Below are positions 8,400 to 16,918 of a DNA stretch of 51,410 bases, piece after piece (positions within the stretch are counted from its first letter, which is position 1; every line of letters starts with the position of its first letter). The position numbers were made by a program, and so were the translations under genes. The notes beneath the pieces are model-generated. The model was not told where the DNA came from, did no database searches, and was given only the letters and a program-made list of their open reading frames with translations. Origin of the DNA: an uncultured Lachnospiraceae bacterium (GTDB lineage: Bacteria > Bacillota > Clostridia > Lachnospirales > Lachnospiraceae); assembly GCA_947175035.1 (NCBI GenBank), contig CAMWLG010000017.1:1-51410 (forward strand). Direction: 5' to 3'.

Positions 8400-9476
8400 T
8401 CATAATTTTTGCTTTGGCATTCCAAGAAAAAAACGTAAAATAGGCACTCTTTTTGCGATTTCATATGTCAAAAATGTTACAATCGATGAAATCAACACAA
8501 TCAATAAAAATTGTCCTGCAACACCAACAGGTAATTTCAAGACGAAAAACCCTGTTACGACCAGAATTGGCATATGGAGAATGTAAACGGGGAAAGAAGC
8601 ATGGGTGAAATAAACGCTGAGCTGGTTATGGACATTCAGCTTTGACTGTCCTATGCCAAGCAGCGTAATAATTCCCATCCAGCCGAAAAAGATATAGAGT
8701 CCGGTCATCCAAGTGTTTCGGACATTTTCAAAACAGTACAGAGCCGTATATAGACTGCCTGACAGGATGCAAATCGCCAGACTTACAAAACGGTATCGCT
8801 TTAGTTTTTGCAGAATGCTTTCTTCCGTAAGGATATAGTATCCGAACAAAAACAGTATCATAAATTGCCCTAAACTTTTCCCTCCTATATTCAGGATATA
8901 TTGGCACAACCACTCTGGGACAAACAGCAAGATAATGAAAAAATATGAAATATTGCCAACTCTAAATTCCGACAAACGCTTCTTTTGCAAGTAAATGATT
9001 CCAAGCGCTGTTACGGAAATCAAAAACAGATAAAGCAAAAACCAAAGATGTGCAGGAGTAAAACCCCCATGATATCCTGTGAAATCGGTTTCCTTTGTGA
9101 AAAATAATCCATATTGTTGCCAGTAAGTGCCCGTGTATCCGTTAAAGAACACTTCCGCAATATAGGTCATTACAGGAACAAGCACAAGAAGTCCAAAGCA
9201 AAATGGAATGACTAATTTTTTGATTCGTTCCATGACAAATTCTTTGTTTGTCCTTTTTAGAAGAGCGTATTTACAGCTCATGCCTGCAATCGCAAACAGG
9301 AAAGTCATATACCACGGATACACGGCAGTTGAGAACACATAGAGAACGGTGTTTGTGTGTGACCATATGTAAAATCCGCTGTATTCGCCTCCGCTCCAAA
9401 TCTGTGCGGCATGGAATGGAAAAAGCAGCAGGATTGCCATCCATCTTAAATTATCTATGTAATATTTTCTCTCCAT
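8400..9476 (-). CDS. Membrane acyltransferase, acyltransferase-3 family
   Basis: A 358-aa integral membrane protein with about ten hydrophobic segments. The N-terminus YYIDNLRWMAILLLFPFHAA contains the family's hallmark of a short cytoplasmic arm and a His (residue 22) in the first membrane helix, as in acyltransferase-3/OafA-like enzymes that O-acylate cell-envelope carbohydrates. The acceptor is unknown. It is convergent with the ABC ATPase gene (31-bp gap). Confidence 0.8.
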   Translation of the reverse strand: MERKYYIDNLRWMAILLLFPFHAAQIWSGGEYSGFYIWSHTNTVLYVFSTAVYPWYMTFLFAIAGMSCKYALLKRTNKEFVMERIKKLVIPFCFGLLVLVPVMTYIAEVFFNGYTGTYWQQYGLFFTKETDFTGYHGGFTPAHLWFLLYLFLISVTALGIIYLQKKRLSEFRVGNISYFFIILLFVPEWLCQYILNIGGKSLGQFMILFLFGYYILTEESILQKLKRYRFVSLAICILSGSLYTALYCFENVRNTWMTGLYIFFGWMGIITLLGIGQSKLNVHNQLSVYFTHASFPVYILHMPILVVTGFFVLKLPVGVAGQFLLIVLISSIVTFLTYEIAKRVPILRFFLGMPKQKL

Positions 9477-9509
9477 TCACATGCTCCTTGCTGTCAATGA
9501 GAACGTTGT

Positions 9510-10019
9510 TCAGATTAAAAATAGAAAAAAGACAAACAGTATGACTGCAGCAATTCCCATTGATGCCAATATCATATATACAATATTTGGTTCTTTGTCT
9601 TCATTATCCCAAGCGGCGTCTTTCATGTTGTAAATTTGGCTGCTCGAGGTATGATAATAGTTATGCACTGATTCCGACAGCTGTTGTTTTGGCTGAGACA
9701 TTTTGGATAGCATAGCCAATGGGTCAGACTGATTCATAATGCGCTGGTGAAAATTTTTGATTAAGTCAATGTCGGATTGAACGCAGACAGCTTCGTGGAA
9801 TGCCCCTTCCGCGTGCGCTAGATAATTCCTGATATGGCGAAGCCGGATTAATTCTCTTAAATCGGTGTTCCAACTTGAAATGCGTCTGTAACTGTCCCGT
9901 GGTGCAGATTTCATATCATCAATATAATGCGTGACACCATATGGAGCGTCATAAAGTTCTCCGCATAATTTATCCAGTCTTTTATATTCCTCAAAGAAAA
10001 TGTAGTTCAAATCATTCAT
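9510..10019 (-). CDS. HEPN-like, C-terminally membrane-anchored protein of unknown function
   Basis: A 169-aa protein. The helical N-terminal part contains LRELIRLRHIRNYLAH, that is an R-x4-H motif (Arg64, His69) of the kind found in HEPN domains, preceded by a Trp-rich helix. A polar linker (about 95-140) rich in Ser/Gln follows, then one hydrophobic helix at the extreme C-terminus (about 147-169), so the protein is probably tail-anchored with the HEPN-like part in the cytoplasm. ATG 10019 (with AAGGCGG seven bases before) is preferred over the upstream 10055 start. HEPN proteins include RNases and toxins, but no partner antitoxin gene was seen, so function is not assigned. Confidence 0.6.
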   Translation of the reverse strand: MNDLNYIFFEEYKRLDKLCGELYDAPYGVTHYIDDMKSAPRDSYRRISSWNTDLRELIRLRHIRNYLAHAEGAFHEAVCVQSDIDLIKNFHQRIMNQSDPLAMLSKMSQPKQQLSESVHNYYHTSSSQIYNMKDAAWDNEDKEPNIVYMILASMGIAAVILFVFFLFLI

Positions 10020-10113
10020 TCGTTTTGCCGCCTTAACTGTATAACCTATGCGCAAATTTTATCATATTCCCATACAAATTGCAAAATCAGAATAATCTTG
10101 AGTTTCTGCTTTT

Positions 10114-10200
10114 TTATCCTACTACCAATACAGTCTCATGTTCTCTGTCCATGGAGAGTACCCGCAGCATCTTGACCAATGTCTCTTTGTGTACCACACT
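10114..10200 (-). pseudogene. Fragment of a second Rpn-type gene copy
   Basis: Immediately after the stop of the 10199-11095 gene, another frame reads VVHKETLVKMLRVLSMD, nearly identical to VVHKEALVKMLRVLSGD inside that gene (DNA around 10461-10505). Only about 28 codons survive, with no start. It looks like the relic of a tandem copy removed by deletion. Confidence 0.6.
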
Positions 10201-11095
10201 ACACATTCGCGTATGTATTATAGTATGTCCGAGCGGTTCCCGCATCCAACGAAAATCTTCTACAGAGTTTTTCAACAATCGTCTCCCCCGACTTGCCCTC
10301 CTCCAAGTTGTCCAAGATGAAATTCTTGATTCCTTCTTCCCGCCCTTCCGCGCGTCCTTTTCTGATATACTGGTCAAATAGTTCACACATGGTGATCTCG
10401 TCCTCCTCTCTGATGTTCATTTCCCGCAAAATCTCTGCTGTGTCTGTCACGTCGCCGTCTCCGGAGAGCACTCGTAACATTTTGACTAATGCCTCTTTGT
10501 GTACCACAGGCCTGTCCGAGCGGTAGCCCTCCCCCTCTGCCAGATAGTCCAACACGATACGCATGTCACTGGTAAAACGCTCCCTCGTCTCGGGCGGAAG
10601 ATAACGCATCTCCCACACATGAAGCCTGATGTCATCCACATGCCTCCATATCCTGGGAGAAAGTTTCTTCCGACGAAACATATGGCGCAGACTTCTCGCG
10701 CTATTCCAATGCTTTCGCCCCCAGTACAGTACCATCTCCACCACTGGAGCGGGATCAGGATGTTTTCCCTCGTACTGCTCCCTGTATACGCCGCCGATAT
10801 AACCCGCCCCGCGCAGAACCATACGGTAATCCACCGTGGACTGATTGGCAAACAGATAGATTGCGCTTACCTTTCCGTCGTGCATTTCATATTTTGCCAG
10901 ATCCTCGTACTGGTTGCGTAGCCTTCCTTCCCCGCCAGCAGAATACAGTGTCTCCGTGGAAGCGGGCAAGAGACTTTCCGCCCGAACCACCGTGTCTCCC
11001 TCATATAGCAGGGCATTGATGACGTCCGCCGCAATGTCAGGGAACGCCATGAAATGTTTTTCTACAAGATCCTTTGATTCTTCGGTACTCTCCAT
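10199..11095 (-). CDS. Rpn-family (PD-(D/E)xK) nuclease/putative transposase-like protein
   Basis: A 298-aa protein resembling the Rpn/YhgA-like family that is multicopy in Lachnospiraceae. Visible features are the N-terminal FMAFPDIAADVINALLYEG, a conserved Asp in NQYEDLAKYE, the strand YLFANQSTVDYRM, and a charged C-terminal tail with GRAEGREEGI typical of the family. Related proteins usually have Glu-Asn-Gln where this one has Ala-Asn-Gln, so the catalytic Glu may be lost. ATG 11095 follows AAAGGAGGAG and is preferred over the longer ORF. Known Rpn proteins promote RecA-independent recombination; activity here is uncertain. Confidence 0.7.
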   Translation of the reverse strand: MESTEESKDLVEKHFMAFPDIAADVINALLYEGDTVVRAESLLPASTETLYSAGGEGRLRNQYEDLAKYEMHDGKVSAIYLFANQSTVDYRMVLRGAGYIGGVYREQYEGKHPDPAPVVEMVLYWGRKHWNSARSLRHMFRRKKLSPRIWRHVDDIRLHVWEMRYLPPETRERFTSDMRIVLDYLAEGEGYRSDRPVVHKEALVKMLRVLSGDGDVTDTAEILREMNIREEDEITMCELFDQYIRKGRAEGREEGIKNFILDNLEEGKSGETIVEKLCRRFSLDAGTARTYYNTYANV

Positions 11096-11488
11096 ATTTC
11101 TCCTCCTTTTTTGGGGGCAGAAGGTTTGGTGAGTCCCAAAGCGACAAATGCCTTTTGGTTCTATGTGCAACGCGTGATATACTGCCATGGACTTTCCGTA
11201 ACATGATATTCCGCCGCACGCTTTCCCGTCGCCCGCCATGTTTTGTAAAAGTTGAATCGCTGGCGAAACGCCGGAAATGCACTTAGACTTGACTGTTTCA
11301 CGAAATGCAAACTGATTCTTTTGCTCTTACAAGAAAACTATAACACGGAAGAGCAATAAATGCAAGTAAAAAAAGTATTTTATAAACGCGCCTGCCAGAT
11401 TTTCTGACAGACGCGTCATAATAGCATAGTACAACTTCCATCATTACAAGACATCATCACAGAACACCATCACAAGACACCTTGCGAA
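11096..11488. other. Intergenic gap without a supported gene
   Basis: This 393-bp gap holds the Rpn gene's Shine-Dalgarno, an 8-bp inverted repeat (11321-11328/11349-11356) and the terminator of the hydrogenase-like gene. Short ORFs here lack start signals and were not accepted. Confidence 0.5.
11366..11416 (-). terminator. Terminator of the H-cluster/MCP gene
   Basis: A 14-bp stem (arms 11386-11399 and 11403-11416, two G-U pairs on the minus-strand RNA) with a 3-nt loop, followed on the minus strand by a T-rich run ending near 11366. It is 72 bp past the stop at 11489. Confidence 0.7.
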
Positions 11489-13417
11489 TTAATGCAAAAT
11501 CTCGTTCGTCCTTTGAACCATGGCTTTCATATCTTCTGACATGTTTGTCACATTGTCCATGGCATCTTGTATGATACGACCGTTTTCGGAGGTTTGGTTG
11601 ACATCTGAAATCATATTCTGCACAGATTCCAAAAGTTCTGTAATCATTTGGTTAAAGTCATCGATTACGTTGGAAATACCATCAATAGCCGTATTGATCG
11701 CCTCGTCATTTTTGTTCGCTGACACAACAGATTCTCTGGAATCCTCGGACAATTCACGGATATTGGATGCGACTACAGCAAACCCCCTGCCGGCTTCGCC
11801 TGCCCTTGCGGCTTCGATAGAGGCGTTTAGGGACAGCAGTTTAATCATCCCTGCGATTTTATCCACATTTTGAGTCATGATATTATAATTGCTGACGCTG
11901 CACTTGATATCATCTGCGGAATTCTTGATCTGGTCATTCAGTTTCACCAGATCATTCATTTTCTCCGTCAAAGCGTTCATTTTTTCCGTTGTATGTATTC
12001 CGGTATTGCGAATCATATCCGTCTCTGTTTTGACATTCTCAATACTGCTTGTGAGTTTTTGGAACATGTTCATTAGTTCCTCATTCATCTCGCTCACTCT
12101 GTGATTGACATCCTCAACTTTTTGCCGCTCTTCTCTGATGGAGTGCATCATATACTGGTGGCAGTTTTCCTTTTGGTTAATCCCCTTTGCCAGCGCAATG
12201 GCCATATCGCGGCAGGTGGGGAAACCACATGCGTGGCAGTCGAAATGTCGTTCTTGTTCAGTGTTCTTTCCCAACATCCGATATACCCGCTCAATGTCGG
12301 CTTCCTTTACCTCGACCTTTTTATTACCGTATGGCTGGTAGGTGCGAATGTAATCCTGTAGATTCAGAGTCTTGTCAAACTCGGCAAACTGTAAATCCAC
12401 ACCCTTTTTGGTTTTGTTCTTTTGGCGGACGCCCCTGGCATATTGCTCCACGTCATACATGATGTTGTTCATGGCAAAGCAATGATAATTAGCACCTGTG
12501 GCGGGGCCGCCGTTGCATCCGTCCTTGCAGCTTAGGACGTCAAAAACCGTGGGTAAATCCTTGGGATTTTGCTCCAAATACAAATCCAAGTCTTCGTAAA
12601 GCTTTTCCACTCCCTCGGAGGTGATCACCTGCATATTCGGCTCGTGGATTAAAAGGTTCCGCATCAGTCCGCCGGGCTTGGGATAAATGGCACCCTCAAG
12701 TCCCACATGGTCATCAAATTCAAACTCACTGTATATCTTGACGTCCGGTAGTTTCACACCCGTCTCTGCAAAATGGTCTCTTAAGTGTTCCATGGTTACA
12801 TTATAGTCAATGACATGAGTGTCATGAAATTCATCCGCCTTGGCAATACAGGGAGAAATCGCGGCAATTTTGCCTTTGTACCCTAATACTTTTCTCAAAT
12901 AAATTCCCAGACAAAGCATGGGGCTATGGATAGGGGAAAGATTATTAATTAATTCCGGCCTGTGTTTTAACACGTAATTGACAACGGCAGCACATGGCTG
13001 TGATATCACCTTGGCACCGGGATGCTGTTTCAGGTATCGAATATGAGCCCAGGTACAAATGTCCGCACCGAAAGATACGTCATAAACCTTCTGGACACCT
13101 TGATTCCTGCACCATTGCAGGACATGCCGCCACTTGCCGTCAAAGCCGATTTTAATGGACGGAGCGGCAATCAATACGATCTCTGTCTTGGACTTCAATG
13201 CGTCCAAAAAGGCATCAATGTCATCTTCAAAATAGCGGGCGTGATGAGAGCAGGATTTGATGCAGGCCCCGCATTTGATGCATTTGTCCTCATCAATATG
13301 TATGATCAGTTTCCCGTTTTCGTCCATTTTGGCAATGTTTGCATCCATCACCGGACAGTTTCTTACACAGGCATTACATCCGACACACTTGTCAGTGTCC
13401 AAACAAATCTTTCCCAT
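11489..13417 (-). CDS. Soluble [FeFe]-hydrogenase-like sensor fused to a methyl-accepting signalling domain
   Basis: A 642-aa multidomain cytosolic protein with no membrane helix. Residues 5-60 hold two [4Fe-4S] ferredoxin motifs ([11 protein letters not shown] and [11 protein letters not shown]). Residues about 80-360 are an H-cluster domain: L1 SQPCAAV (Cys142), L2 SPCIAKADE (Cys190, Glu196), L3 SCKDGCNGG (Cys297, Cys301). Residues 394-419 (CHACGFPTC...C) form another [4Fe-4S] motif. A coiled coil leads to an MCP hairpin with tip [20 protein letters not shown] at 527-546. All four Cys that hold the H-cluster [4Fe-4S] part are kept, but the proton-relay Cys of catalytic enzymes is replaced by Pro141, as in sensory (HydS-type) hydrogenases. 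It probably senses H2 or redox state and signals to CheA/CheW. It lies 36 bp after the EAL gene. Confidence 0.9.
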   Translation of the reverse strand: MGKICLDTDKCVGCNACVRNCPVMDANIAKMDENGKLIIHIDEDKCIKCGACIKSCSHHARYFEDDIDAFLDALKSKTEIVLIAAPSIKIGFDGKWRHVLQWCRNQGVQKVYDVSFGADICTWAHIRYLKQHPGAKVISQPCAAVVNYVLKHRPELINNLSPIHSPMLCLGIYLRKVLGYKGKIAAISPCIAKADEFHDTHVIDYNVTMEHLRDHFAETGVKLPDVKIYSEFEFDDHVGLEGAIYPKPGGLMRNLLIHEPNMQVITSEGVEKLYEDLDLYLEQNPKDLPTVFDVLSCKDGCNGGPATGANYHCFAMNNIMYDVEQYARGVRQKNKTKKGVDLQFAEFDKTLNLQDYIRTYQPYGNKKVEVKEADIERVYRMLGKNTEQERHFDCHACGFPTCRDMAIALAKGINQKENCHQYMMHSIREERQKVEDVNHRVSEMNEELMNMFQKLTSSIENVKTETDMIRNTGIHTTEKMNALTEKMNDLVKLNDQIKNSADDIKCSVSNYNIMTQNVDKIAGMIKLLSLNASIEAARAGEAGRGFAVVASNIRELSEDSRESVVSANKNDEAINTAIDGISNVIDDFNQMITELLESVQNMISDVNQTSENGRIIQDAMDNVTNMSEDMKAMVQRTNEILH

Positions 13418-13453
13418 AATCTCCTTTTCCTTTGTGTTATATTTTGTAAGACT

Positions 13454-14740
13454 TTATTGCGGCAAAATCTTATTGTGCCCATATTTTTCGGCAAATTCCT
13501 TTGCCTGGATGGGGCGGCTGTAGTAGAAGCCCTGAACCGTGTCACAGCCATAGGAGGCCACCAGATCGACCTGTTCCCTGCTCTCGATTCCTTCAAATAT
13601 TACGCTGTAATCCACTTCGTTCAACATAGTGATAAGGGATTTGATGACAGCGCGTCCTTTATCAGTTTTCAAGGATTCACGGGCAAATGTGCCATCCAGT
13701 TTAATGACATCCGCGGGAATGTTGGCAATCTGGTTCAGGGAGGAATACCCCGATCCGAAATCGTCAACGCTAATCTGAAATCCCTTGTTTCTCAGACAAT
13801 CGATTGTCTCCACAATACTCGAAAGGTCATTGACAAAGGTGGATTCTACCAGTTCAAACTCCACAAGTCCAGAAGGGATCTCATATTGTTTTTGGAGGTT
13901 AAAAATTGTTTCCACAAATTGAGCGTTGGTAAATTCCTGTTTTGAGACATTTACGGATATCACATAAGTATTCATTTCCTCGTCCAAACATTTGCGTTGG
14001 AAGGCAAATACTTTTTCAATCATAATTTTATCCAGTTTATCTATCAGCCCGATTCGTTCAAGCACGGGAACAAAGCGTCCGGGCATGATGATATTCCCCT
14101 GTTCATCCCGCATCCTCACGAGAGCCTCCCCGCCAACCACGCAGTTTTGGGAAATAGATACCTTGGGCTGGATGTACAGCTCAATGTTGTCTGTTTCCGC
14201 TGAACGGATAAACATATTGGACATATTCATATTGTCGAGGTGTTCCATGCAATTATTGTCGCTGAATACCTGACAGTTGGTGTTGAATGTGCCCTTGATG
14301 GCTTTTTTCGCCAAGTTGGAGCGGTCTATTGCCACACGCACATCAACCTTTGTGTCCTCATAAAAATAAATTCCGATATATACATGATTGTGAACCAGAG
14401 GGTAACGCATGTACAGATCACTCTCGAATTCCTGACTTTTCTTGGTGAGATAGGAGATCAGTTCGTCCTTGGACAGATTGGTGGTATCATACACCCCTCG
14501 AAATTGGTCAAATCCCATGCCGTATGCGGCAAGGCAGAGGGGCTCGTCAATGAAGAAAAAGGCAGCAATATCTGCCATGACCTCGTCGCCCTCGCTCATT
14601 CCGTAAAAGTCGTTAATATACTTGAAATTACTGATATCCAACGCAATAAAAGCGAGCTTATGCTCACCGGATTCCACCAGAGAAATCGCTTTATTGATAA
14701 AATTACTATTTCCGGATGTGATACTATAGTAATTGTTCAT
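13454..14740 (-). CDS. EAL-domain c-di-GMP phosphodiesterase with degenerate GGDEF domain
   Basis: A 428-aa cytoplasmic protein. The N-terminal GGDEF-like domain (about 25-160) has AAYGMGFDQF where the GG(D/E)EF active site should be, so it is not expected to make c-di-GMP. The EAL domain (about 185-420) retains the catalytic set: E205-A-L, Asn264, Glu296, Asp326-Asp327 (DDFGSGYSSL), Lys347, Glu383 and Gln403, so it should hydrolyse c-di-GMP to pGpG. ATG 14740 with GGGAGG five bases upstream is chosen over 14758. No sensor domain precedes it. It is followed after 36 bp by the H-cluster/MCP gene, suggesting one operon. Confidence 0.88.
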   Translation of the reverse strand: MNNYYSITSGNSNFINKAISLVESGEHKLAFIALDISNFKYINDFYGMSEGDEVMADIAAFFFIDEPLCLAAYGMGFDQFRGVYDTTNLSKDELISYLTKKSQEFESDLYMRYPLVHNHVYIGIYFYEDTKVDVRVAIDRSNLAKKAIKGTFNTNCQVFSDNNCMEHLDNMNMSNMFIRSAETDNIELYIQPKVSISQNCVVGGEALVRMRDEQGNIIMPGRFVPVLERIGLIDKLDKIMIEKVFAFQRKCLDEEMNTYVISVNVSKQEFTNAQFVETIFNLQKQYEIPSGLVEFELVESTFVNDLSSIVETIDCLRNKGFQISVDDFGSGYSSLNQIANIPADVIKLDGTFARESLKTDKGRAVIKSLITMLNEVDYSVIFEGIESREQVDLVASYGCDTVQGFYYSRPIQAKEFAEKYGHNKILPQ

Positions 14741-14787
14741 GCAGGCCTCCCAAAACATATAAGGATAATTTTATATGCTACATTATA

Positions 14788-14816
14788 ATTCTACTATCTT
14801 TTTATGTTTTTCTCAA
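14788..14816 (-). promoter_or_regulatory. Sigma-A-type promoter of the EAL/H-cluster operon
   Basis: On the minus strand TTGAGA (14816-14811), a 17-bp spacer and TAGAAT (14793-14788), about 48 bp before the ATG at 14740. The surrounding 180-bp gap is very AT-rich. Confidence 0.5.
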
Positions 14817-14920
14817 CCTTTTTATGGATAATTTTTATAAAAAAGTTTAAATTGTTTAATAATTTTTTGAGCAAAAAGCATATTTTGAGACAATCTGTTA
14901 TTGATTTTTTAAGCTTGGTG

Positions 14921-16735
14921 TTAAGAAGGATTTGATTGTATCTTCTCCTCCGGCAGCCACTTCCGGAGCACCCTGCACACGTCCTTCATGGACATGGGTT
15001 TTGCCAGGAAGTCATTCATCCCTGCCTCGGCAAATTCTTTCTGGGAGTCCACTAGGGCGTTGGCAGACAGAGCAATGATGGGAAGATTGTGATAATAATC
15101 GCCATCCATCCCACGCAATTCCTTTGTCGCCTCCACGCCGTCTTTCACGGGCATCATATGATCCATGAACACTAAGTCATAGTGTTTTTCCTGTATCTTA
15201 TCCAACGCGATCTGACCGTTCTCCGCAAGCTCAATCTGCATTCCAAGAGGCTCCATCAGGGCCATGGCAACCTCGGCGTTGATCTCGTTGTCTTCCACCA
15301 TCAATACCAGGGCGTCCGGAGCGGTAAAGTTCATGAATTCCTGCTCCTGCTTCTGGCTTGTCTGCTGCATCTGTTCATAGTCCAAGGTCTGGTCAGCCTT
15401 CGCAAAGTCCCGGATTTCCTGGTGAATGGTGAAATAAAACTCGCTGCCTTTGCCGTACTCGCTGGTCACGCCGATGCTGCCTCCCATAAGCTCCACGAGC
15501 TGTTTGGAAATGGCAAGTCCCAGTCCGGTGCCCTCCTTGCTGCGGTTTTTCTTAGTATCTACCTGTTCAAAGGAGTGAAACAGCTTTGCAAGGTCGTCCT
15601 CACGAATGCCTTGCCCGCTGTCTTGGACAGAGAAGTATAGATCAATGTCCTTGTCCTTGATCTCCTGCACCTTTATGGTCAGCTTGACAAAGCCCTCCTC
15701 TGTGAACTTGGTGGCATTGTTCATTAGGTTGATGATGATCTGGCGGATGCGCAGAGCATCGCCGTACAGCGCTTTCGGAAGATTCTCGTCAATGTCAAAC
15801 AACAGCTCAACCTTTTTGTCCCCGATTCTTGTCTTGAAAATGACACTGAGGTCGCTGAACATGGCGACGGGCTCATATTCCTCCTCTATGATTTCCAGCT
15901 TGCCGGATTCAATCTTGGAAAAATCCAGAATGTCATTGATAATGGCCAACAGGGCATCGCCGGAATTCTTGATGTTCATCAAATATTTGGTGTCCTCAGG
16001 AGAGCGCTCACTGCGCAGCATCACGTCCGTCATGCCGATGATGGCGTTCATGGGTGTGCGTATCTCGTGGGACATATTGGAGAGGAATGCGGATTTGGCC
16101 TGACTTGCCTCCGACGCTCTTTGTTCTGCATCTTGGGCGGTCAGGGTCGCCACGAGAAGTTTGCTGTTTTGTTGGTTTAAAAGGGTGACGAGAAGTATGG
16201 AGATCGTTCCGCATACGGCAACGGTCGCTGCAGCCACGATAATCTCTGTCACAAGATATTTGTCACCGCCGGGAATCACTGGGGAGATATAGCGGGACAG
16301 GGCAACCATGCCGATCCAAAATTCACTGAGTGTAATGATAGCGGCACATACCTTGTAACTACAGAATACAACCGTCATGGCAATCGGGATGCACACAAGG
16401 TACATCATTCCGGCGGAGCGTCGATGTATGATTGCCAGAGCGCCGAACATGCATACAATGGTGATAATGGGCGAGACATTTTTCACTGAATCAGGAATCT
16501 TGTCAGAATGTACACATAACTCCTGCAGTACGAGAGCAACCGCAAGCAAAATCATAGGCAGCAGGATATAATAGATGATATATTCCCTGGTGGGAACCGT
16601 GAGCAAATTAAGCTGCTTCATGATTTTGTAGAATATCAATTCAAAGGATACAAATGCCAGGTAAATCAGTTTTGCGGTGATGGCAAATATTCTTCTGTAG
16701 TTCTTATAATCTGGAAGTAATTTCTCTGTGTCCAT
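14921..16735 (-). CDS. Hybrid sensor histidine kinase/response regulator
   Basis: A 604-aa protein. Six predicted membrane helices (about residues 15-185) have no recognisable ligand domain. A short coiled linker, a HisKA helix (NMSHEIRTPMNAIIGM), an ATPase domain (N-box IINLMNNATKF, G1 DSGQGI, G2 GTGLGLAI) and a C-terminal receiver (VEDNEINAE acidic pair; FMDHMMPVKDG with the phospho-acceptor Asp) follow. No HPt domain is attached, so the phosphate must go to a separate HPt protein or stay as an internal regulator. ATG 16735 lies eight bases after GGGGG; longer starts lack this. It is divergent from the lipoprotein gene. Confidence 0.88.
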   Translation of the reverse strand: MDTEKLLPDYKNYRRIFAITAKLIYLAFVSFELIFYKIMKQLNLLTVPTREYIIYYILLPMILLAVALVLQELCVHSDKIPDSVKNVSPIITIVCMFGALAIIHRRSAGMMYLVCIPIAMTVVFCSYKVCAAIITLSEFWIGMVALSRYISPVIPGGDKYLVTEIIVAAATVAVCGTISILLVTLLNQQNSKLLVATLTAQDAEQRASEASQAKSAFLSNMSHEIRTPMNAIIGMTDVMLRSERSPEDTKYLMNIKNSGDALLAIINDILDFSKIESGKLEIIEEEYEPVAMFSDLSVIFKTRIGDKKVELLFDIDENLPKALYGDALRIRQIIINLMNNATKFTEEGFVKLTIKVQEIKDKDIDLYFSVQDSGQGIREDDLAKLFHSFEQVDTKKNRSKEGTGLGLAISKQLVELMGGSIGVTSEYGKGSEFYFTIHQEIRDFAKADQTLDYEQMQQTSQKQEQEFMNFTAPDALVLMVEDNEINAEVAMALMEPLGMQIELAENGQIALDKIQEKHYDLVFMDHMMPVKDGVEATKELRGMDGDYYHNLPIIALSANALVDSQKEFAEAGMNDFLAKPMSMKDVCRVLRKWLPEEKIQSNPS

Positions 16736-16768
16736 TTCCATTCCCCCGTAAAGATACAATATATGGAT

Positions 16769-16797
16769 ATTATAAAGGGTCACGGAGGATATTTCAA
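16769..16797 (-). promoter_or_regulatory. Promoter of the hybrid kinase gene
   Basis: Minus strand TTGAAA (16797-16792), a 17-bp spacer and a perfect TATAAT (16774-16769), 33 bp before the chosen ATG. Confidence 0.6.
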
Positions 16798-16841
16798 CTG
16801 TCCATGCTGAATATCAGTTTCTCGTTTTTATGGAGCTGTAC

Positions 16842-16870
16842 TTGAACTTACAATGATTCTTCTATATAAT
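16842..16870 (+). promoter_or_regulatory. Promoter of the lipoprotein gene
   Basis: TTGAAC (16842-16847), a 17-bp spacer and a perfect TATAAT (16865-16870). It is divergently arranged with the hybrid kinase promoter. Confidence 0.6.
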
Positions 16871-16918
16871 TGAAGCCAGGGAAAAAGATAAAGTTTGAAA
16901 CAGGGGGTATACCAACGG

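Noticed and set aside
10114..10386. 90-aa minus-strand frame with an ATG as an independent gene
   Set aside because: Most of it overlaps the real Rpn-type gene in another frame; only the last 28 codons are protein-like and they are a relic copy of a segment of that gene.
11386..11416. Inverted repeat as a possible attachment site or repeat element
   Set aside because: The stem, 3-nt loop and T-rich tail on the minus strand fit a terminator of the upstream gene better.
12101..14788. Long plus-strand frames (up to 307 aa) opposite the H-cluster/MCP and EAL genes
   Set aside because: They have no family features or start signals, and the minus-strand proteins have clear domains throughout.
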